Of a stretch of 64,000 bases of DNA, positions 8,665-19,026 are shown piece after piece. The notes beneath the pieces were generated by a model. It saw only the letters and a list, made by a program, of their open reading frames with translations, was not told where the DNA came from and did not search any database. The stretch's first letter is position 1, and every line of letters starts with the position of its first letter. The stretch is from Beijerinckiaceae bacterium (GTDB lineage Bacteria; Pseudomonadota; Alphaproteobacteria; Rhizobiales; Beijerinckiaceae), in assembly GCA_027531565.1 (NCBI GenBank), contig JAPZSB010000008.1, positions 84,350 through 148,349 on the forward strand. Direction: 5' to 3'. Position numbers and translations under genes: made by a program.

Positions 8665-10074
8665 ATGTCTGACCTGAGCGAATTGACCGTCTCGTCCCTG
8701 GCGGAAGCCTATCGCAGCCGCCGCCTGTCCCCCGTGGATGTGGCGCGGGACGGACTGGCGCGGATCGACCGCCATCAGGAGGCGTTCAACGCCTTCTGCC
8801 ATGTCGAGCCCGGCGTCACCCTCGCCATGGCGGCCGCATCGGAGGCGCGCTGGCGCGACGGGGCCCCGCTCTCGGCGCTCGATGGCGTGCCGGTGACGAT
8901 CAAGGACAATATCGACGTGGCCGGCTGGCCCAGCCGAAAGGGCTCTGCCGTCGTGCCCGACAGTCCGGCCGCGCTGGACGCGCCCGCCACGGCCCGCCTG
9001 CGCGAGGCCGGCGCGGTGATCCTCGGCAAGACGACGATGCCGGAATTCGGCTGGAAGGGAACCAGCGATTCGCCGCTGACCGGCATCACCCGCAATCCGT
9101 GGAACGCGGCCTGCACGACCGGCGGTTCCTCGGCCGGTGCGGCCGCCGCCGCCATTCTCGGCATCGGCCGGATCCATATCGGAACGGATGGCGCCGGCTC
9201 CGTGCGCATTCCCGCCGCCTTCACCGGGCTGGTGGGCATCAAGTCCACCTATGGCCGCGTGGCGGCGGCGCCGATCTCGGTCATGGGCGTCCTCGCCCAT
9301 CTCGGGCCACTGACCCGGACGGTGGAGGAGACCGTGCAGGCCATGGCGGTGATCGCCCGGCCGGACCCGCGCGACATGATGGCCGCCCTGCCGCCGCTGG
9401 ACTGGGGGAGGGGCCTGGAGGATGGGGTTCGCGGGCTCCGCATCGCCTATTCCCCGTCCCTCGGCCAGAAGGTGGAGGTCGATCCCGATGTCGCCCGGCA
9501 GGTCGCCGCAGCGGCGCGGACCTTCGAGGCTTTGGGCGCGCATGTCGAACAGGTCGATCCCGGTTTCGAGGATCCCGTCGAGGTCCTGCTGACCTTGTGG
9601 AATGCCGGTGCTGCCCTCGCACTGGCCGCCATTCCGCCGGCAGATCGCACCCGCATGGACCCCGGCCTCGTCGCCTCGGCGGAGTCCGGAGCCCGGCTGG
9701 ACGCCGCCACCTATGTCGAGGCGTTGCTCTACAGGCGGAATGCGCTGGCCGAGACCATGGCCCGCTTCCATCAGCGCTTCGACCTGCTGATCGCCCCGAC
9801 CATGCCCTTGCCCGCTTTCGAGGCAGGTCGCCTCACCCCCGGGCATGGACGCTACGGCGATGTCTGGACGAACTGGAGCCCCTTCACCTATCCCTTCAAC
9901 CTCACCCAACAACCCGCGATATCCGTGCCGGCCGGGCTGACCTCCGGTGGAATGCCGGTCGGATTGCAGATCATCGGTGCCTTTGGCGATGATCTGACGG
10001 TCCTCCGTGCGGCCCGGGCCTTCGAGGCGGCGAGCCCGTTCCCGATGCTCCCGGCAGGGCTGCGCAATCTGTGA
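8665..10074 (+). CDS. Amidase-signature-family amidase
   Basis: This 469-residue amidase has the Ser-cisSer-Lys catalytic triad. The lysine is in VTIKDNID (about residue 79), the first serine in the TTGGSSAGAAAA stretch (about residue 154), and the nucleophile in GTDGAGSVRIPAAF (about residue 178). The family hydrolyses carboxylic amides to acid plus ammonia or amine. No glutamine-transamidation partner genes (gatC, gatB) are adjacent, so this is a catabolic amidase rather than GatA. It is cotranscribed with the M20 hydrolase and precedes a sigma-54-preceded transport operon, which suggests nitrogen acquisition. The substrate is unknown. Confidence 0.9.
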   Translation: MSDLSELTVSSLAEAYRSRRLSPVDVARDGLARIDRHQEAFNAFCHVEPGVTLAMAAASEARWRDGAPLSALDGVPVTIKDNIDVAGWPSRKGSAVVPDSPAALDAPATARLREAGAVILGKTTMPEFGWKGTSDSPLTGITRNPWNAACTTGGSSAGAAAAAILGIGRIHIGTDGAGSVRIPAAFTGLVGIKSTYGRVAAAPISVMGVLAHLGPLTRTVEETVQAMAVIARPDPRDMMAALPPLDWGRGLEDGVRGLRIAYSPSLGQKVEVDPDVARQVAAAARTFEALGAHVEQVDPGFEDPVEVLLTLWNAGAALALAAIPPADRTRMDPGLVASAESGARLDAATYVEALLYRRNALAETMARFHQRFDLLIAPTMPLPAFEAGRLTPGHGRYGDVWTNWSPFTYPFNLTQQPAISVPAGLTSGGMPVGLQIIGAFGDDLTVLRAARAFEAASPFPMLPAGLRNL

Positions 10075-10132
10075 TCACTGAAGCTTGCCAGCCCCGGTAA
10101 TCGGTGGAACACTGCATACCAAGGCAATGGCT

Positions 10133-10147
10133 TGGCACGCAGTTTGC
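10133..10147 (+). promoter_or_regulatory. Sigma-54 (RpoN) promoter
   Basis: TGGCACGCAGTTTGC matches the RpoN consensus TGGCACG-N4-TTGC at every specified position, with GG at 10134-10135 and GC at 10146-10147. It lies about 78 nt before the ATG of the solute-binding protein gene and points towards it. RpoN promoters of this type are usually driven by NtrC-like activators, so expression probably responds to nitrogen status. No enhancer site was identified. Confidence 0.8.
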
Positions 10148-10224
10148 GACCACGGATCACATTGCCACGAAAACGACCGGCACAGCAGCGTGCCGGCGGG
10201 GTGGACCGCATTGGGAGTGAGTCA

Positions 10225-11823
10225 ATGGATCGCAGGACATTCGTGAAATCGGCGGGCGGGGTCATGCTGGCGGCGGCCAGCGGCGGGCTTCCCGCGCCCG
10301 CGCTCTCGCAGGGCGCCAATGCGCGCACGCTTCGCTTCGTGCCGCAGGCCAACCTCGCCAATTTCGATCCGATCTGGGGAACGCAATATGTCGTCCGCAA
10401 CGCGGCGGCCCTCGTCTGGGATACGCTCTACGGCGTCGACGAGACGCTGACGCCTAAGCGCCAGATGGTCGAGAGCGAAACCGTCTCGCCCGATGGCCTC
10501 GTCTGGACGTTCAAGCTCCGCGCCGGCATGAAGTTCCATGACGGCTCGCCCGTCCTCGCCAAGGATGCCGTGCAGAGCCTCGTGCGCTGGTCGGCCCGTG
10601 ACCCGATGGGCCTGATGATCCGCGCGCTCCAGAACGAGCTGGTAGCCGTCGACGACCTGACCTTCCGCTGGTCGCTGAAGAAGCCCTATCCGAAGATGCT
10701 GCTGGCGCTTGGCAAGAACAACTCGCCCTGCACCTTCATCATGCCGGAGCGCATCGCCAAGACCGATCCGTTCCAGCAGATCACCGAGTTTGTCGGCTCC
10801 GGCCCGATGAAGTTCGTCCGGAACGAATGGGTGCCCGGCGCCAAGGCGGTGTTCGAGAAATTCGCGGATTACAAGCCGCGCGACGAGAAGGCCTCGTGGC
10901 TCGCCGGCGGCAAGCGCATCATGGTCGACCGGATCGAATGGGTGATCATGCCCGACCCGGCGACGGCCTCGGCCGCCCTGCAGAACGGCGAGGTGGATTG
11001 GTGGGAAAACCCGCTTTCCGACCTGGTGCCCGTGCTCAAGGCCAACCGGAACATCAATGTCGATATCGCTGACCCGCTCGGCAATATCGGCGCGTTCCGC
11101 ATGAACCACCTGCACCCGCCCTTCGACAATGTGAAGATCCGGCGCGCCGTTCTCGCGGCGATGAACCAGGAAGATTACATGCGGGCGATTGTCGGCGACG
11201 ACAACAACCTCTGGAAGCCGCTGCCGGGCTTCTTCACGCCCGGCACGCCGCTCTACACCGAATCCGGTGGCGAGATCCTCAAGATGAAGTCGCTCGATGC
11301 GGCCAAGAAGCTGCTTCAGGAAGGCGGCTACAGCAACCAGCCGGTCACCTGCGTCGTCGCGCAGGACCTGCCGGTCCTCAAGGCCATGGGCGAGGTGACG
11401 GCCGACCTGCTCAAGAAGATGGGCATGAACGTCGATTTCGTCGCCACCGACTGGGGCACGGTCGGCGCACGCCGCGCGCAGAAGACCCCGCCGGGCCAGG
11501 GCGGCTGGAACATGTTCCACACTTGGCATGCCGGCGCGGATTGCATCAACCCCGCGCCCTACACCGCTGTGCGCGGCAGCGGCGACAAGGCCTGGTTCGG
11601 CTGGCCCAACAGCCCCGGTGTCGAGAAGGAAGTCGAGAACTGGTTCGAGGCCTCCTCGCTCGATGACGAGAAGGCCGCGATCGCCCGCCTCAACAAGGCT
11701 GCGCTCGAGGATGTCGTCTTCGCGCCGACCGGCTTCTTCCTGACCTACCAGGCGTGGCGGAAGAACGTATCGGGCGTGACCAAGGGCCCGCTGCCCTTCT
11801 TCTGGGGCGTGTCGAAGGCCTGA
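10225..11823 (+). CDS. ABC transporter solute-binding protein, Dpp/Opp type, Tat-exported
   Basis: This 532-residue periplasmic solute-binding protein belongs to SBP family 5 (peptide/nickel/opine type). The N-terminus is a twin-arginine signal, MDRRTFVKSAGG, with a hydrophobic stretch and a probable Ala-Leu-Ser cleavage region near residue 28. Typical family segments follow: LVWDTLYGVDETL, WTFKLRAGMKFHDGSPV, and VRRAV-like IRRAVLAAMNQEDYMRAIVG. ATG 10225 is chosen because it begins the Tat motif; the upstream frame has no family homology. It captures the substrate for the permease/ATPase set downstream. The neighbours suggest an amino-acid or ureide derivative rather than a true peptide. Confidence 0.9.
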   Translation: MDRRTFVKSAGGVMLAAASGGLPAPALSQGANARTLRFVPQANLANFDPIWGTQYVVRNAAALVWDTLYGVDETLTPKRQMVESETVSPDGLVWTFKLRAGMKFHDGSPVLAKDAVQSLVRWSARDPMGLMIRALQNELVAVDDLTFRWSLKKPYPKMLLALGKNNSPCTFIMPERIAKTDPFQQITEFVGSGPMKFVRNEWVPGAKAVFEKFADYKPRDEKASWLAGGKRIMVDRIEWVIMPDPATASAALQNGEVDWWENPLSDLVPVLKANRNINVDIADPLGNIGAFRMNHLHPPFDNVKIRRAVLAAMNQEDYMRAIVGDDNNLWKPLPGFFTPGTPLYTESGGEILKMKSLDAAKKLLQEGGYSNQPVTCVVAQDLPVLKAMGEVTADLLKKMGMNVDFVATDWGTVGARRAQKTPPGQGGWNMFHTWHAGADCINPAPYTAVRGSGDKAWFGWPNSPGVEKEVENWFEASSLDDEKAAIARLNKAALEDVVFAPTGFFLTYQAWRKNVSGVTKGPLPFFWGVSKA

Positions 11824-11833
11824 GGTCTCCGAA

Positions 11834-11877
11834 CGGAGCGCTGGCTCCCTGCCCGCGAGGGCAGGGACAGCGCTCCG
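11834..11877 (+). other. Long stem-loop between the binding-protein and permease genes
   Basis: The outer stem pairs 11834-11843 with 11868-11877. A T-A pair (11846/11867) follows a 2-nt bulge. The inner stem pairs CCCTGCCC (11847-11854) with GGGCAGGG (11859-11866), closed by a GCGA (GNRA) tetraloop at 11855-11858. About 19 base pairs form in total. No T-run follows, so an ordinary intrinsic terminator is unlikely. Such intercistronic hairpins after binding-protein genes often stabilise the upstream mRNA and allow more binding protein than permease. Confidence 0.75.
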
Positions 11878-11908
11878 GTGTCTTCTCCGTCGCGAGGACC
11901 TGTCCCCG

Positions 11909-12850
11909 ATGCTTGCGTTCATCGTCCGGCGGATCATCGCGACAATTCCCGTCATGGGATTTGTCGCGCTGTTCGTCTTTTCCCTGCTTTACATCGCGCC
12001 GGGCGATCCGGCCGCGGTCATTGCCGGCGACCAGGCGAGCCCCGCCGATGTCGAGCGTATCCGGGCCGGCCTCGGGCTGGACCGGCCCTACCTCGTGCGC
12101 TTCGCCGAATGGCTGTTCCGCGTGCTCCAGGGCGATCTCGGCACCTCGATCTTCACGTCCCTGCCGGTCACGCAGCTCATCGCCCAGCGGATCGAGCCCA
12201 CCGTCAGCCTGATGGTGGTGACCCTGCTCTTCGCCATCGTTGTCGCGGTCCCGATGGGCGTCATCGCCGCCTGGAAGGCGAATACCTGGATCGACCGCGT
12301 CGCCATGGCCTTCGCCGTCTTCGGCTTCTCGGTCCCCGTCTTCGTGGTCGGCTACCTGCTGGCCTATATCTTCGCGCTGAAGCTCGACTGGTTGCCCGTC
12401 CAGGGCTACACGCCGCTCTCGGCCGGCATCGGCCCCTGGCTGGAAAACCTGATCCTGCCTTCGGTCACGCTTGGCATGGTCTATATCGCGCTCATCGCGC
12501 GGATCACCCGTGCCTCGATGCTGGAGGTGCTCCAGCAGGATTACATCCGCACCGCCCGCTCGAAGGGCGTGGCCCAGCCGAGCATCCTTTTCATCCACGC
12601 GCTGAAGAATGCCGCCATCCCGGTCGTCACCGTCATCGGCATCGGCATCGCCCTGCTGATCGGCGGCGCCGTGGTGACGGAGAGCGTCTTCGCCATTCCC
12701 GGCCTCGGCCGCCTGACGGTCGACGCCATCCTCCGGCGCGACTATCCGGTCATCCAGGGCGTCGTGCTGATGTTCTCCTTCGTCTATGTCGTCATCAATC
12801 TCGTGGTCGACATCATCTATACCCTGCTCGATCCGCGGATCCGGTACTGA
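11909..12850 (+). CDS. ABC transporter permease, DppB type
   Basis: This 313-residue inner-membrane permease is one of two that form the substrate channel. It starts with the typical MLAFIVRRIIATIPVMG helix and a large periplasmic loop (DPAAVIAGDQASPADVERIRAGLGLDRPY). The BPD_transp_1 domain spans about residues 95-313. The ATPase-contacting EAA loop reads YIRTARSKGVAQPSILFIHA near residue 212. The next permease gene begins 3 nt downstream, so the two are translationally close. Confidence 0.93.
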   Translation: MLAFIVRRIIATIPVMGFVALFVFSLLYIAPGDPAAVIAGDQASPADVERIRAGLGLDRPYLVRFAEWLFRVLQGDLGTSIFTSLPVTQLIAQRIEPTVSLMVVTLLFAIVVAVPMGVIAAWKANTWIDRVAMAFAVFGFSVPVFVVGYLLAYIFALKLDWLPVQGYTPLSAGIGPWLENLILPSVTLGMVYIALIARITRASMLEVLQQDYIRTARSKGVAQPSILFIHALKNAAIPVVTVIGIGIALLIGGAVVTESVFAIPGLGRLTVDAILRRDYPVIQGVVLMFSFVYVVINLVVDIIYTLLDPRIRY

Positions 12851-12853
12851 GCC

Positions 12854-13777
12854 ATGAACCTGCCCGGACCGCTCCCCCCCGTCGATGAATCCCGCCTTGT
12901 CGTGGCGCCTGTCCTGCCGGACATCCTGCCGGCGCGGAAGCCGCGCAAGGGTGTGCTCGGCTTCGTCCGCACCAACCCGGCCATGGCCTTCGGCCTCTTC
13001 CTGCTGGCGCTGATGGTGTTCCTTGCCGTTTTCGCGCCCTTCCTCGGCACGGTCGATCCAACCGCACTCTCGCCGGCGCGGCGCACGCGCCTGCCCTCCG
13101 AGGCGTACTGGTTCGGTACCGACATGCTGGGCCGCGATATCTATTCCCGTGTGCTTTACGGCACGCGCGTCTCGCTGACGGTCGGCTTCTCGGTGGCCGT
13201 CCTCGCCTCGATTGCCGGCCTCGTCATCGGCCTCGTCTCCGGCATGGTCCGCTGGGCGGACAGCCTGATCATGCGGATGATCGACGGCATGATGTCGATC
13301 CCGCCCATCCTGCTCGCCATCGCGCTGATGGCCCTGACGCGCGGCTCGATGCAGAATGTCATCATCGCCATCACCATCGCCGAGATCCCGCGCGTGGCGC
13401 GGCTGGTCCGCGGCGTGGTGCTGACGCTGCGCGAACAGCCCTATGTCGATGGCGCGATCGCCGCCGGCACGCGGATGCCGCGGCTGATCTTCCGCCACAT
13501 CCTGCCGAACACGCTCGCGCCGATGATCGTGCAGGCCACCTATATCTGCGCGAGCGCGATGATCGTCGAGGCAATCCTCTCCTTCATCGGGGCCGGCATC
13601 CCGCCGACCGTGCCGACCTGGGGCAACATCATGGCGGATGGCCGCACGCTCTGGCAGGTCCGGCCGCATATCATCGTCTTCCCGGCGATCTTCCTGTCGC
13701 TCACCGTCCTCGCCGTGAACCTCGTCGGCGATGGCCTGCGCGACGCGCTGGATCCGCGCATGGCAAAGAGGCTCTGA
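12854..13777 (+). CDS. ABC transporter permease, DppC type
   Basis: The second permease of the importer has 307 residues. After a cytoplasmic N-terminus with an OppC_N-like segment ([20 protein letters not shown]), it carries [20 protein letters not shown], diagnostic of DppC/OppC proteins. The transport domain has the EAA loop [20 protein letters not shown] near residue 200. It pairs with the DppB-type protein. The stop is 2 nt before the next start. Confidence 0.93.
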   Translation: MNLPGPLPPVDESRLVVAPVLPDILPARKPRKGVLGFVRTNPAMAFGLFLLALMVFLAVFAPFLGTVDPTALSPARRTRLPSEAYWFGTDMLGRDIYSRVLYGTRVSLTVGFSVAVLASIAGLVIGLVSGMVRWADSLIMRMIDGMMSIPPILLAIALMALTRGSMQNVIIAITIAEIPRVARLVRGVVLTLREQPYVDGAIAAGTRMPRLIFRHILPNTLAPMIVQATYICASAMIVEAILSFIGAGIPPTVPTWGNIMADGRTLWQVRPHIIVFPAIFLSLTVLAVNLVGDGLRDALDPRMAKRL

Positions 13778-13779
13778 AC

Positions 13780-14768
<989 letters not shown>

Positions 14769-14772
<4 letters not shown>

Positions 14773-15773
14773 GCCAGCCCATTCTCGAGGTCAATGACAT
14801 CAGGAAACACTTTCCGATCCGCAGCGGCATCCTCTCCGGCGTGACAGGGCATGTCTTTGCGGTCGATGGCGTGTCGTTCTCGATTGCCAAGGGCGAGACC
14901 CTCTCGCTGGTCGGGGAGAGCGGCTGCGGCAAGTCCACCGTCGGCAAGGCGATCCTGCGCCTGTTCGAACTGACCTCCGGGCAGGTGGTGCTGGATGGCC
15001 AGCGCATCGACGATCTCTCGCCCTCGGCGCTGCGCCCGCTGCGGCAGCGGATCCAGGTGGTCTTCCAGGACCCGTATTCCTCGCTCAATCCCCGCATGCG
15101 CGTGCGCGACATCCTCGCTGAGCCGATCACGAATTTCGGCCTGCTGAAAACCCGCACCGAGATCGATGCCCGCCTGCGGGCGCTGATGGAAAAGGTCGGC
15201 CTTCCACCGGATGCGATCGACCGCTGGCCGCATGAATTCTCCGGCGGGCAGCGCCAGCGCATCGGCATCGCCCGGGCTCTGGCGGCCGAGCCGGATCTCA
15301 TCATCTGCGACGAGGCGGTTTCCGCGCTCGATGTCTCGGTCAAGGCGCAGATCGTGAACCTGCTCTGCGACCTGCAGCAGGAGCTTGGGCTGGCCTTGCT
15401 CTTCATCAGCCATGACCTCGCCATCGTCGAGCACATGACGCATCGCGTCGCGGTGATGTATCTCGGCAAGATCGTCGAGAAGGGCCCGCGCGAGGCGATC
15501 TTCGCCAATCCGCAGCATCCCTATACCAAGGCTTTGCTCTCCGCCGTGCCGGTGCCGGACCCGGAAATCCGGCGCGAGCGCATCATTCTCAAGGGCGATG
15601 TGCCGAGCCCGATCAACCCGCCGACGGGGTGCCGCTTCAATACCCGATGCCCCTTTGCGGTTGATCGCTGCCGCAGCGAGGAGCCGGCCTTGCGGCTGGT
15701 CGGCACCCAGCATGTTGCGGCCTGCCATCTGGTCGAAGCGGCCGAAGAGCCGTCCGGAACCGACAATGCCTGA
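14769..15773 (+). CDS. ABC transporter ATP-binding protein, DppF type
   Basis: The second ATPase subunit has 334 residues. Walker A is [15 protein letters not shown] near residue 52, the signature is [15 protein letters not shown] near residue 157, and Walker B is [14 protein letters not shown]. The C-terminal cysteine region is [14 protein letters not shown]. It completes a five-component Dpp/Opp-type importer. It overlaps the following ammonia-lyase gene by 8 nt, so transport and catabolism are translated from one message. Confidence 0.93.
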
Positions 15774-16878
15774 TTTCCTGCTCAACCCGCATCTCGACCG
15801 GGCCCGGCCCTATGGACCGGAGCTTCAGGCCATCCTTTCGCTGGCCGGAGCCCGGGAGGCGCGGGAGACGATCCGCCGGTGGGACGGCTATGCCCCGACC
15901 CCGTTGCGCAGCCTGCCCGCCCTCGCGCGGGAGGGCGGTGTGGCCGAGATCCTCTACAAGGACGAGGGCAAGCGCTTTGCCCTGCGCTCGTTCAAGGCCC
16001 TCGGTGGTGCCTATGCCGTCGACCGGCTGGTGGCGAAACGCGGTGCCCAAGGCCTGACGGTTACCTGCGCCACCGATGGCAACCATGGCCGGGCGGTGGC
16101 CTGGGGTGCGAAGCGTGCAGGCATCCGCGCCGTCATCTATGTCCATGAAGGCGTCAGCGAGGGGAGGGCGGACGCGATCCGCTCCTTCGGCGCCGAGGTT
16201 GTCCGCGAGGGCTTCAACTACGATGCCTCGGTGCGCGCCTCCGCCGAGGCCGCCGCGCGCAACGGCTGGCAGATCGTCTCCGATACGTCCTGGCCGGGTT
16301 ACGAGGAGGTTCCGCGGGATGTGATGCTGGGCTATGCGACGCTCGCCATGGAGGTCGAGGAACAGGGCGGCAAGCCGACCCATGTCTTCGTGCAGGGCGG
16401 GGTCGGCGGCATTGCCGCGGCCGTGCTCTCCTATCGCTGGGAAAAGCTGGGTGCGGCGCGTCCGAAGATGGTCGTGGTCGAGCCGGAAAACGCCGCCTGC
16501 CTGCTCGCCAGTGCCAGGGCGGGCACGATCACCAACGTCACGGGCGATCTCGACACGATCATTGCCGGCCTCGCCTGCGGCGAACCCTCGATCCTCGCCT
16601 GGACAATCCTCGACCCGGGCGCCGATGCCTTCATGACCGTCACCGACGCCGATGCCGCCGCCGCCATGCGCCGGCTGGCGGAGGAGGGCGTGGTCGGCGG
16701 CGAATCCGGCGTGGCCGGGCTCGCCGGGTTCCGGCAGGTCTGCGCCCATCCGGAATGGCGGGCGGCGCTCGGTATCGACGCCACCTCCCGCATCCTGTTC
16801 TATGGCACGGAAGGCGCAACCGACCCCACCGTTTACACAGCGATTGTCGGCCGGACGCCCGAGGAGGTCGAGGGATGA
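15766..16878 (+). CDS. dpaL: PLP-dependent diaminopropionate ammonia-lyase
   Basis: This 370-residue fold-type II PLP enzyme matches 2,3-diaminopropionate ammonia-lyase, which converts D- or L-2,3-diaminopropionate to pyruvate and two ammonia via aminoacrylate. The PLP lysine is in RSFKALGGAYAV (about residue 77). ATDGNHGRAVAWGAKRAG is the family's substrate/phosphate-loop signature, and VQGGVGGIAAAV binds the PLP phosphate. The ATG at 15766 overlaps the end of the DppF gene by 8 nt; the longer frame reading back into that gene is not homologous. The position, cotranscribed with an importer and a carbamoylase, is the main clue that diaminopropionate derivatives are a substrate. Related beta-eliminating lyases are an alternative. 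Confidence 0.85.
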   Translation: MPDFLLNPHLDRARPYGPELQAILSLAGAREARETIRRWDGYAPTPLRSLPALAREGGVAEILYKDEGKRFALRSFKALGGAYAVDRLVAKRGAQGLTVTCATDGNHGRAVAWGAKRAGIRAVIYVHEGVSEGRADAIRSFGAEVVREGFNYDASVRASAEAAARNGWQIVSDTSWPGYEEVPRDVMLGYATLAMEVEEQGGKPTHVFVQGGVGGIAAAVLSYRWEKLGAARPKMVVVEPENAACLLASARAGTITNVTGDLDTIIAGLACGEPSILAWTILDPGADAFMTVTDADAAAAMRRLAEEGVVGGESGVAGLAGFRQVCAHPEWRAALGIDATSRILFYGTEGATDPTVYTAIVGRTPEEVEG

Positions 16879-17822
16879 GCCGCATCATCACCGTCGGGGC
16901 CGCGCAGCTCGGCGCCATCCAGCGCAGTCACAGCCGTGCCGATGTGGTGGCGCGCATGATCGCGCTGATGCGCGGGGCCGCCGGCAATGGCTGCGATCTC
17001 GTCGCCTTTCCCGAACTGGCGCTGACGACGTTCTTCCCACGCTGGTTCATGGCGGATCAGGCCGAGATCGACAGCTTCTTCGAGCGCGAGATGCCCTCGA
17101 ACGAAACCGCGCCGCTCTTCTCCACCGCGCGCGAACTCGGCCTCGCCTTCACGCTCGGCTATGCCGAGCTGGTGGAAGAGGAGGGCCGGATCCGCCGCTT
17201 CAATACCCAGATCCTTGTCGACAAGGACGGGCGCATCCTGACGAAATACCGCAAGATCCATCTGCCCGGCCATGCCGAGCATGAGCCCTGGCGCGCTTTC
17301 CAGCATCTCGAGAAGCGCTATTTCGAGGTCGGAAACCTCTCCTGGCCGGTGGTCCGGGCCGGGGCCGACCTGCAGGGCGGCCTGTTCGGCCAGATGATCT
17401 GCAATGACCGCCGCTGGCCGGAAAGCTACCGCGTCATGGGCCTGCAAGGCGTCGAGATGATCCTGCTCGGCTACAACACGCCGGTCCATAACCCGCCGGC
17501 GCCGGCCCATGACCGTCTGGGCGACTTCCACAACCATCTCGTGATGCAGGCCGGCGCCTACCAGAATGCCAGCTGGGTGGTCGGCGTGGCGAAATGCGGC
17601 ATGGAGGAAGGCTGCGAGATGATCGGCGGCTCGTGCATCATCGCGCCGACGGGCGAGATTGTCGCCCAGGCGGTGACGCGCGAGGACGAGCTGGTCGTGG
17701 CGCGCTGCGACCTTGATCTCGGCCAGAGCTACAAGAATTCCACCTTCAATTTCGCCCGCCACCGCGAGCCTGCGCAATACCGGATGATTGTCGAGCGCAA
17801 GGGTGCAATCGTGCCGGAATGA
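16875..17822 (+). CDS. N-carbamoyl-D-amino-acid hydrolase (nitrilase superfamily)
   Basis: This 315-residue C-N hydrolase resembles N-carbamoyl-D-amino-acid amidohydrolase, which cleaves the carbamoyl group to give the free amino acid, ammonia and carbon dioxide. The Glu-Lys-Cys triad is visible: Glu in VAFPELALTTF (about residue 47), Lys in KYRKIHLPG (about residue 127) and Cys in MICNDRRWPE (about residue 175). The CNDRRWPE sequence is characteristic of D-carbamoylases. The start overlaps the ammonia-lyase stop (ATGA), so the two are translationally coupled. The D-specificity is inferred from the family. Confidence 0.88.
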   Translation: MSRIITVGAAQLGAIQRSHSRADVVARMIALMRGAAGNGCDLVAFPELALTTFFPRWFMADQAEIDSFFEREMPSNETAPLFSTARELGLAFTLGYAELVEEEGRIRRFNTQILVDKDGRILTKYRKIHLPGHAEHEPWRAFQHLEKRYFEVGNLSWPVVRAGADLQGGLFGQMICNDRRWPESYRVMGLQGVEMILLGYNTPVHNPPAPAHDRLGDFHNHLVMQAGAYQNASWVVGVAKCGMEEGCEMIGGSCIIAPTGEIVAQAVTREDELVVARCDLDLGQSYKNSTFNFARHREPAQYRMIVERKGAIVPE

Positions 17823-17865
17823 CTACACAAACGCGCCCGAAAAACAGGCTTAACCGGAGGACGCC

Positions 17866-19026
17866 ATGCATGATCTGATCCTGAAAGGCGGCCGGGTGAT
17901 CGACCCGTCGCAGAACCATGACGGCATCCTCGATGTCGCCTTCACCGACGGCAAGGTGTCCGGCTTCGGCAAGGACCTCAAGGGCGCGAAGGAAACCCGC
18001 GACGTCTCGGGCTACATCGTTACGCCCGGGCTCATCGACATGCACACCCATGTCTATTGGGGCGGCACCTCGCTCGGCATCGACGCGGACGAGTTCTGCC
18101 GCCTCTCGGGCGTCACCACCTCGGTCGATACCGGCTCGGCCGGGCCGGGCAACTGGCCCGGCTTCCGCAATCATGTGATCCAGAACAGCCAGGCCCGCAT
18201 CCTCGCCTATCTCCATGTCAGCCATGCCGGGATCTACGGCTTCGACAAGCGCGTGATGGTGGGGGAAAGCCATGACCTGCGCATGATGAACCCGATCGGC
18301 TGCGCCGAGGTCGCGGATGCGAACCGGGATCTCATCGTCGGCATCAAGGTCCGCGTCGGGCTCAACGCATCCGGCGAGCAGGGCACCGCGCCGCTCAACA
18401 TCGCGTTGCAGGTGGCCGAGGAAGTCGGCATGCCGCTGATGTGCCATATCGACCATCCGCCGCCCTCCTACGAGGAGGTGCTGGACATGCTCCGCCCGGG
18501 CGACATTCTCACCCACGCCTTCCGGCCCTTCCCGAACTCGCCCGCCACGGCGCAGGGCACCGTCAAGCCGGCCGTGCTCGCGGCCCGCAAGCGCGGCGTG
18601 CTGTTCGATATCGGCCATGGCAAGGGCTCTTTCGCCTTCAGGACGGCCCGCGCCATGCTGGCCAACGGCTTCCTGCCGGACACGATCTCCTCGGATGTCC
18701 ACCAGCTCTGCATCAACGGCCCGGCCTTCGACCAGGTGACGACGATGTCGAAATTCCTCTGCCTCGGCGTCAGCCTCTACGAGGTGGTGAAAGCCTCGAC
18801 CGTCAATGCCGGCATGATGCTGAAACGCCCGGAATACGGCTCGCTCAAGGTCGGCGCCCTCGGTGATGCCACCATCCTCACGGTGCGCGAGGGCAAGTTC
18901 GACTATGTCGACGTGGTGGGCGAGCACCTGATCGGCGACCGGAAGATCGTCTCCGAAGGCGTGGTCCTGAAGGGCAGATGGTGGCATCCGAAGCGCTCGA
19001 CCCGCTTCCCGAGGGTGAATGCATGA
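17866..19026 (+). CDS. COG3964-type metal-dependent amidohydrolase/deacetylase
   Basis: This 386-residue amidohydrolase-superfamily enzyme has GLIDMHTHVYWGGTS near residue 56 (HxH metal ligands), the probable carbamylated lysine in VGIKVRVG (about residue 160), histidines in CHIDHPP (about residue 193), and the catalytic aspartate in SSDVHQLC (about residue 276). The subgroup is often annotated as dihydroorotase-like. Characterised relatives hydrolyse N-acetyl-D-amino acids or acetylated hydroxy acids rather than dihydroorotate. It could deacylate or open the ring of the imported compound. GGAGG precedes the ATG, and the RidA gene overlaps its end by 4 nt. Confidence 0.82.
   Translation: MHDLILKGGRVIDPSQNHDGILDVAFTDGKVSGFGKDLKGAKETRDVSGYIVTPGLIDMHTHVYWGGTSLGIDADEFCRLSGVTTSVDTGSAGPGNWPGFRNHVIQNSQARILAYLHVSHAGIYGFDKRVMVGESHDLRMMNPIGCAEVADANRDLIVGIKVRVGLNASGEQGTAPLNIALQVAEEVGMPLMCHIDHPPPSYEEVLDMLRPGDILTHAFRPFPNSPATAQGTVKPAVLAARKRGVLFDIGHGKGSFAFRTARAMLANGFLPDTISSDVHQLCINGPAFDQVTTMSKFLCLGVSLYEVVKASTVNAGMMLKRPEYGSLKVGALGDATILTVREGKFDYVDVVGEHLIGDRKIVSEGVVLKGRWWHPKRSTRFPRVNA

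Noticed and set aside
11690..13669. Minus-strand frame (659 codons) opposite the permease genes
   Set aside because: Its Asp/His/Arg/Glu-rich composition is typical of antisense reading of membrane-protein genes; the plus-strand permeases are clear.
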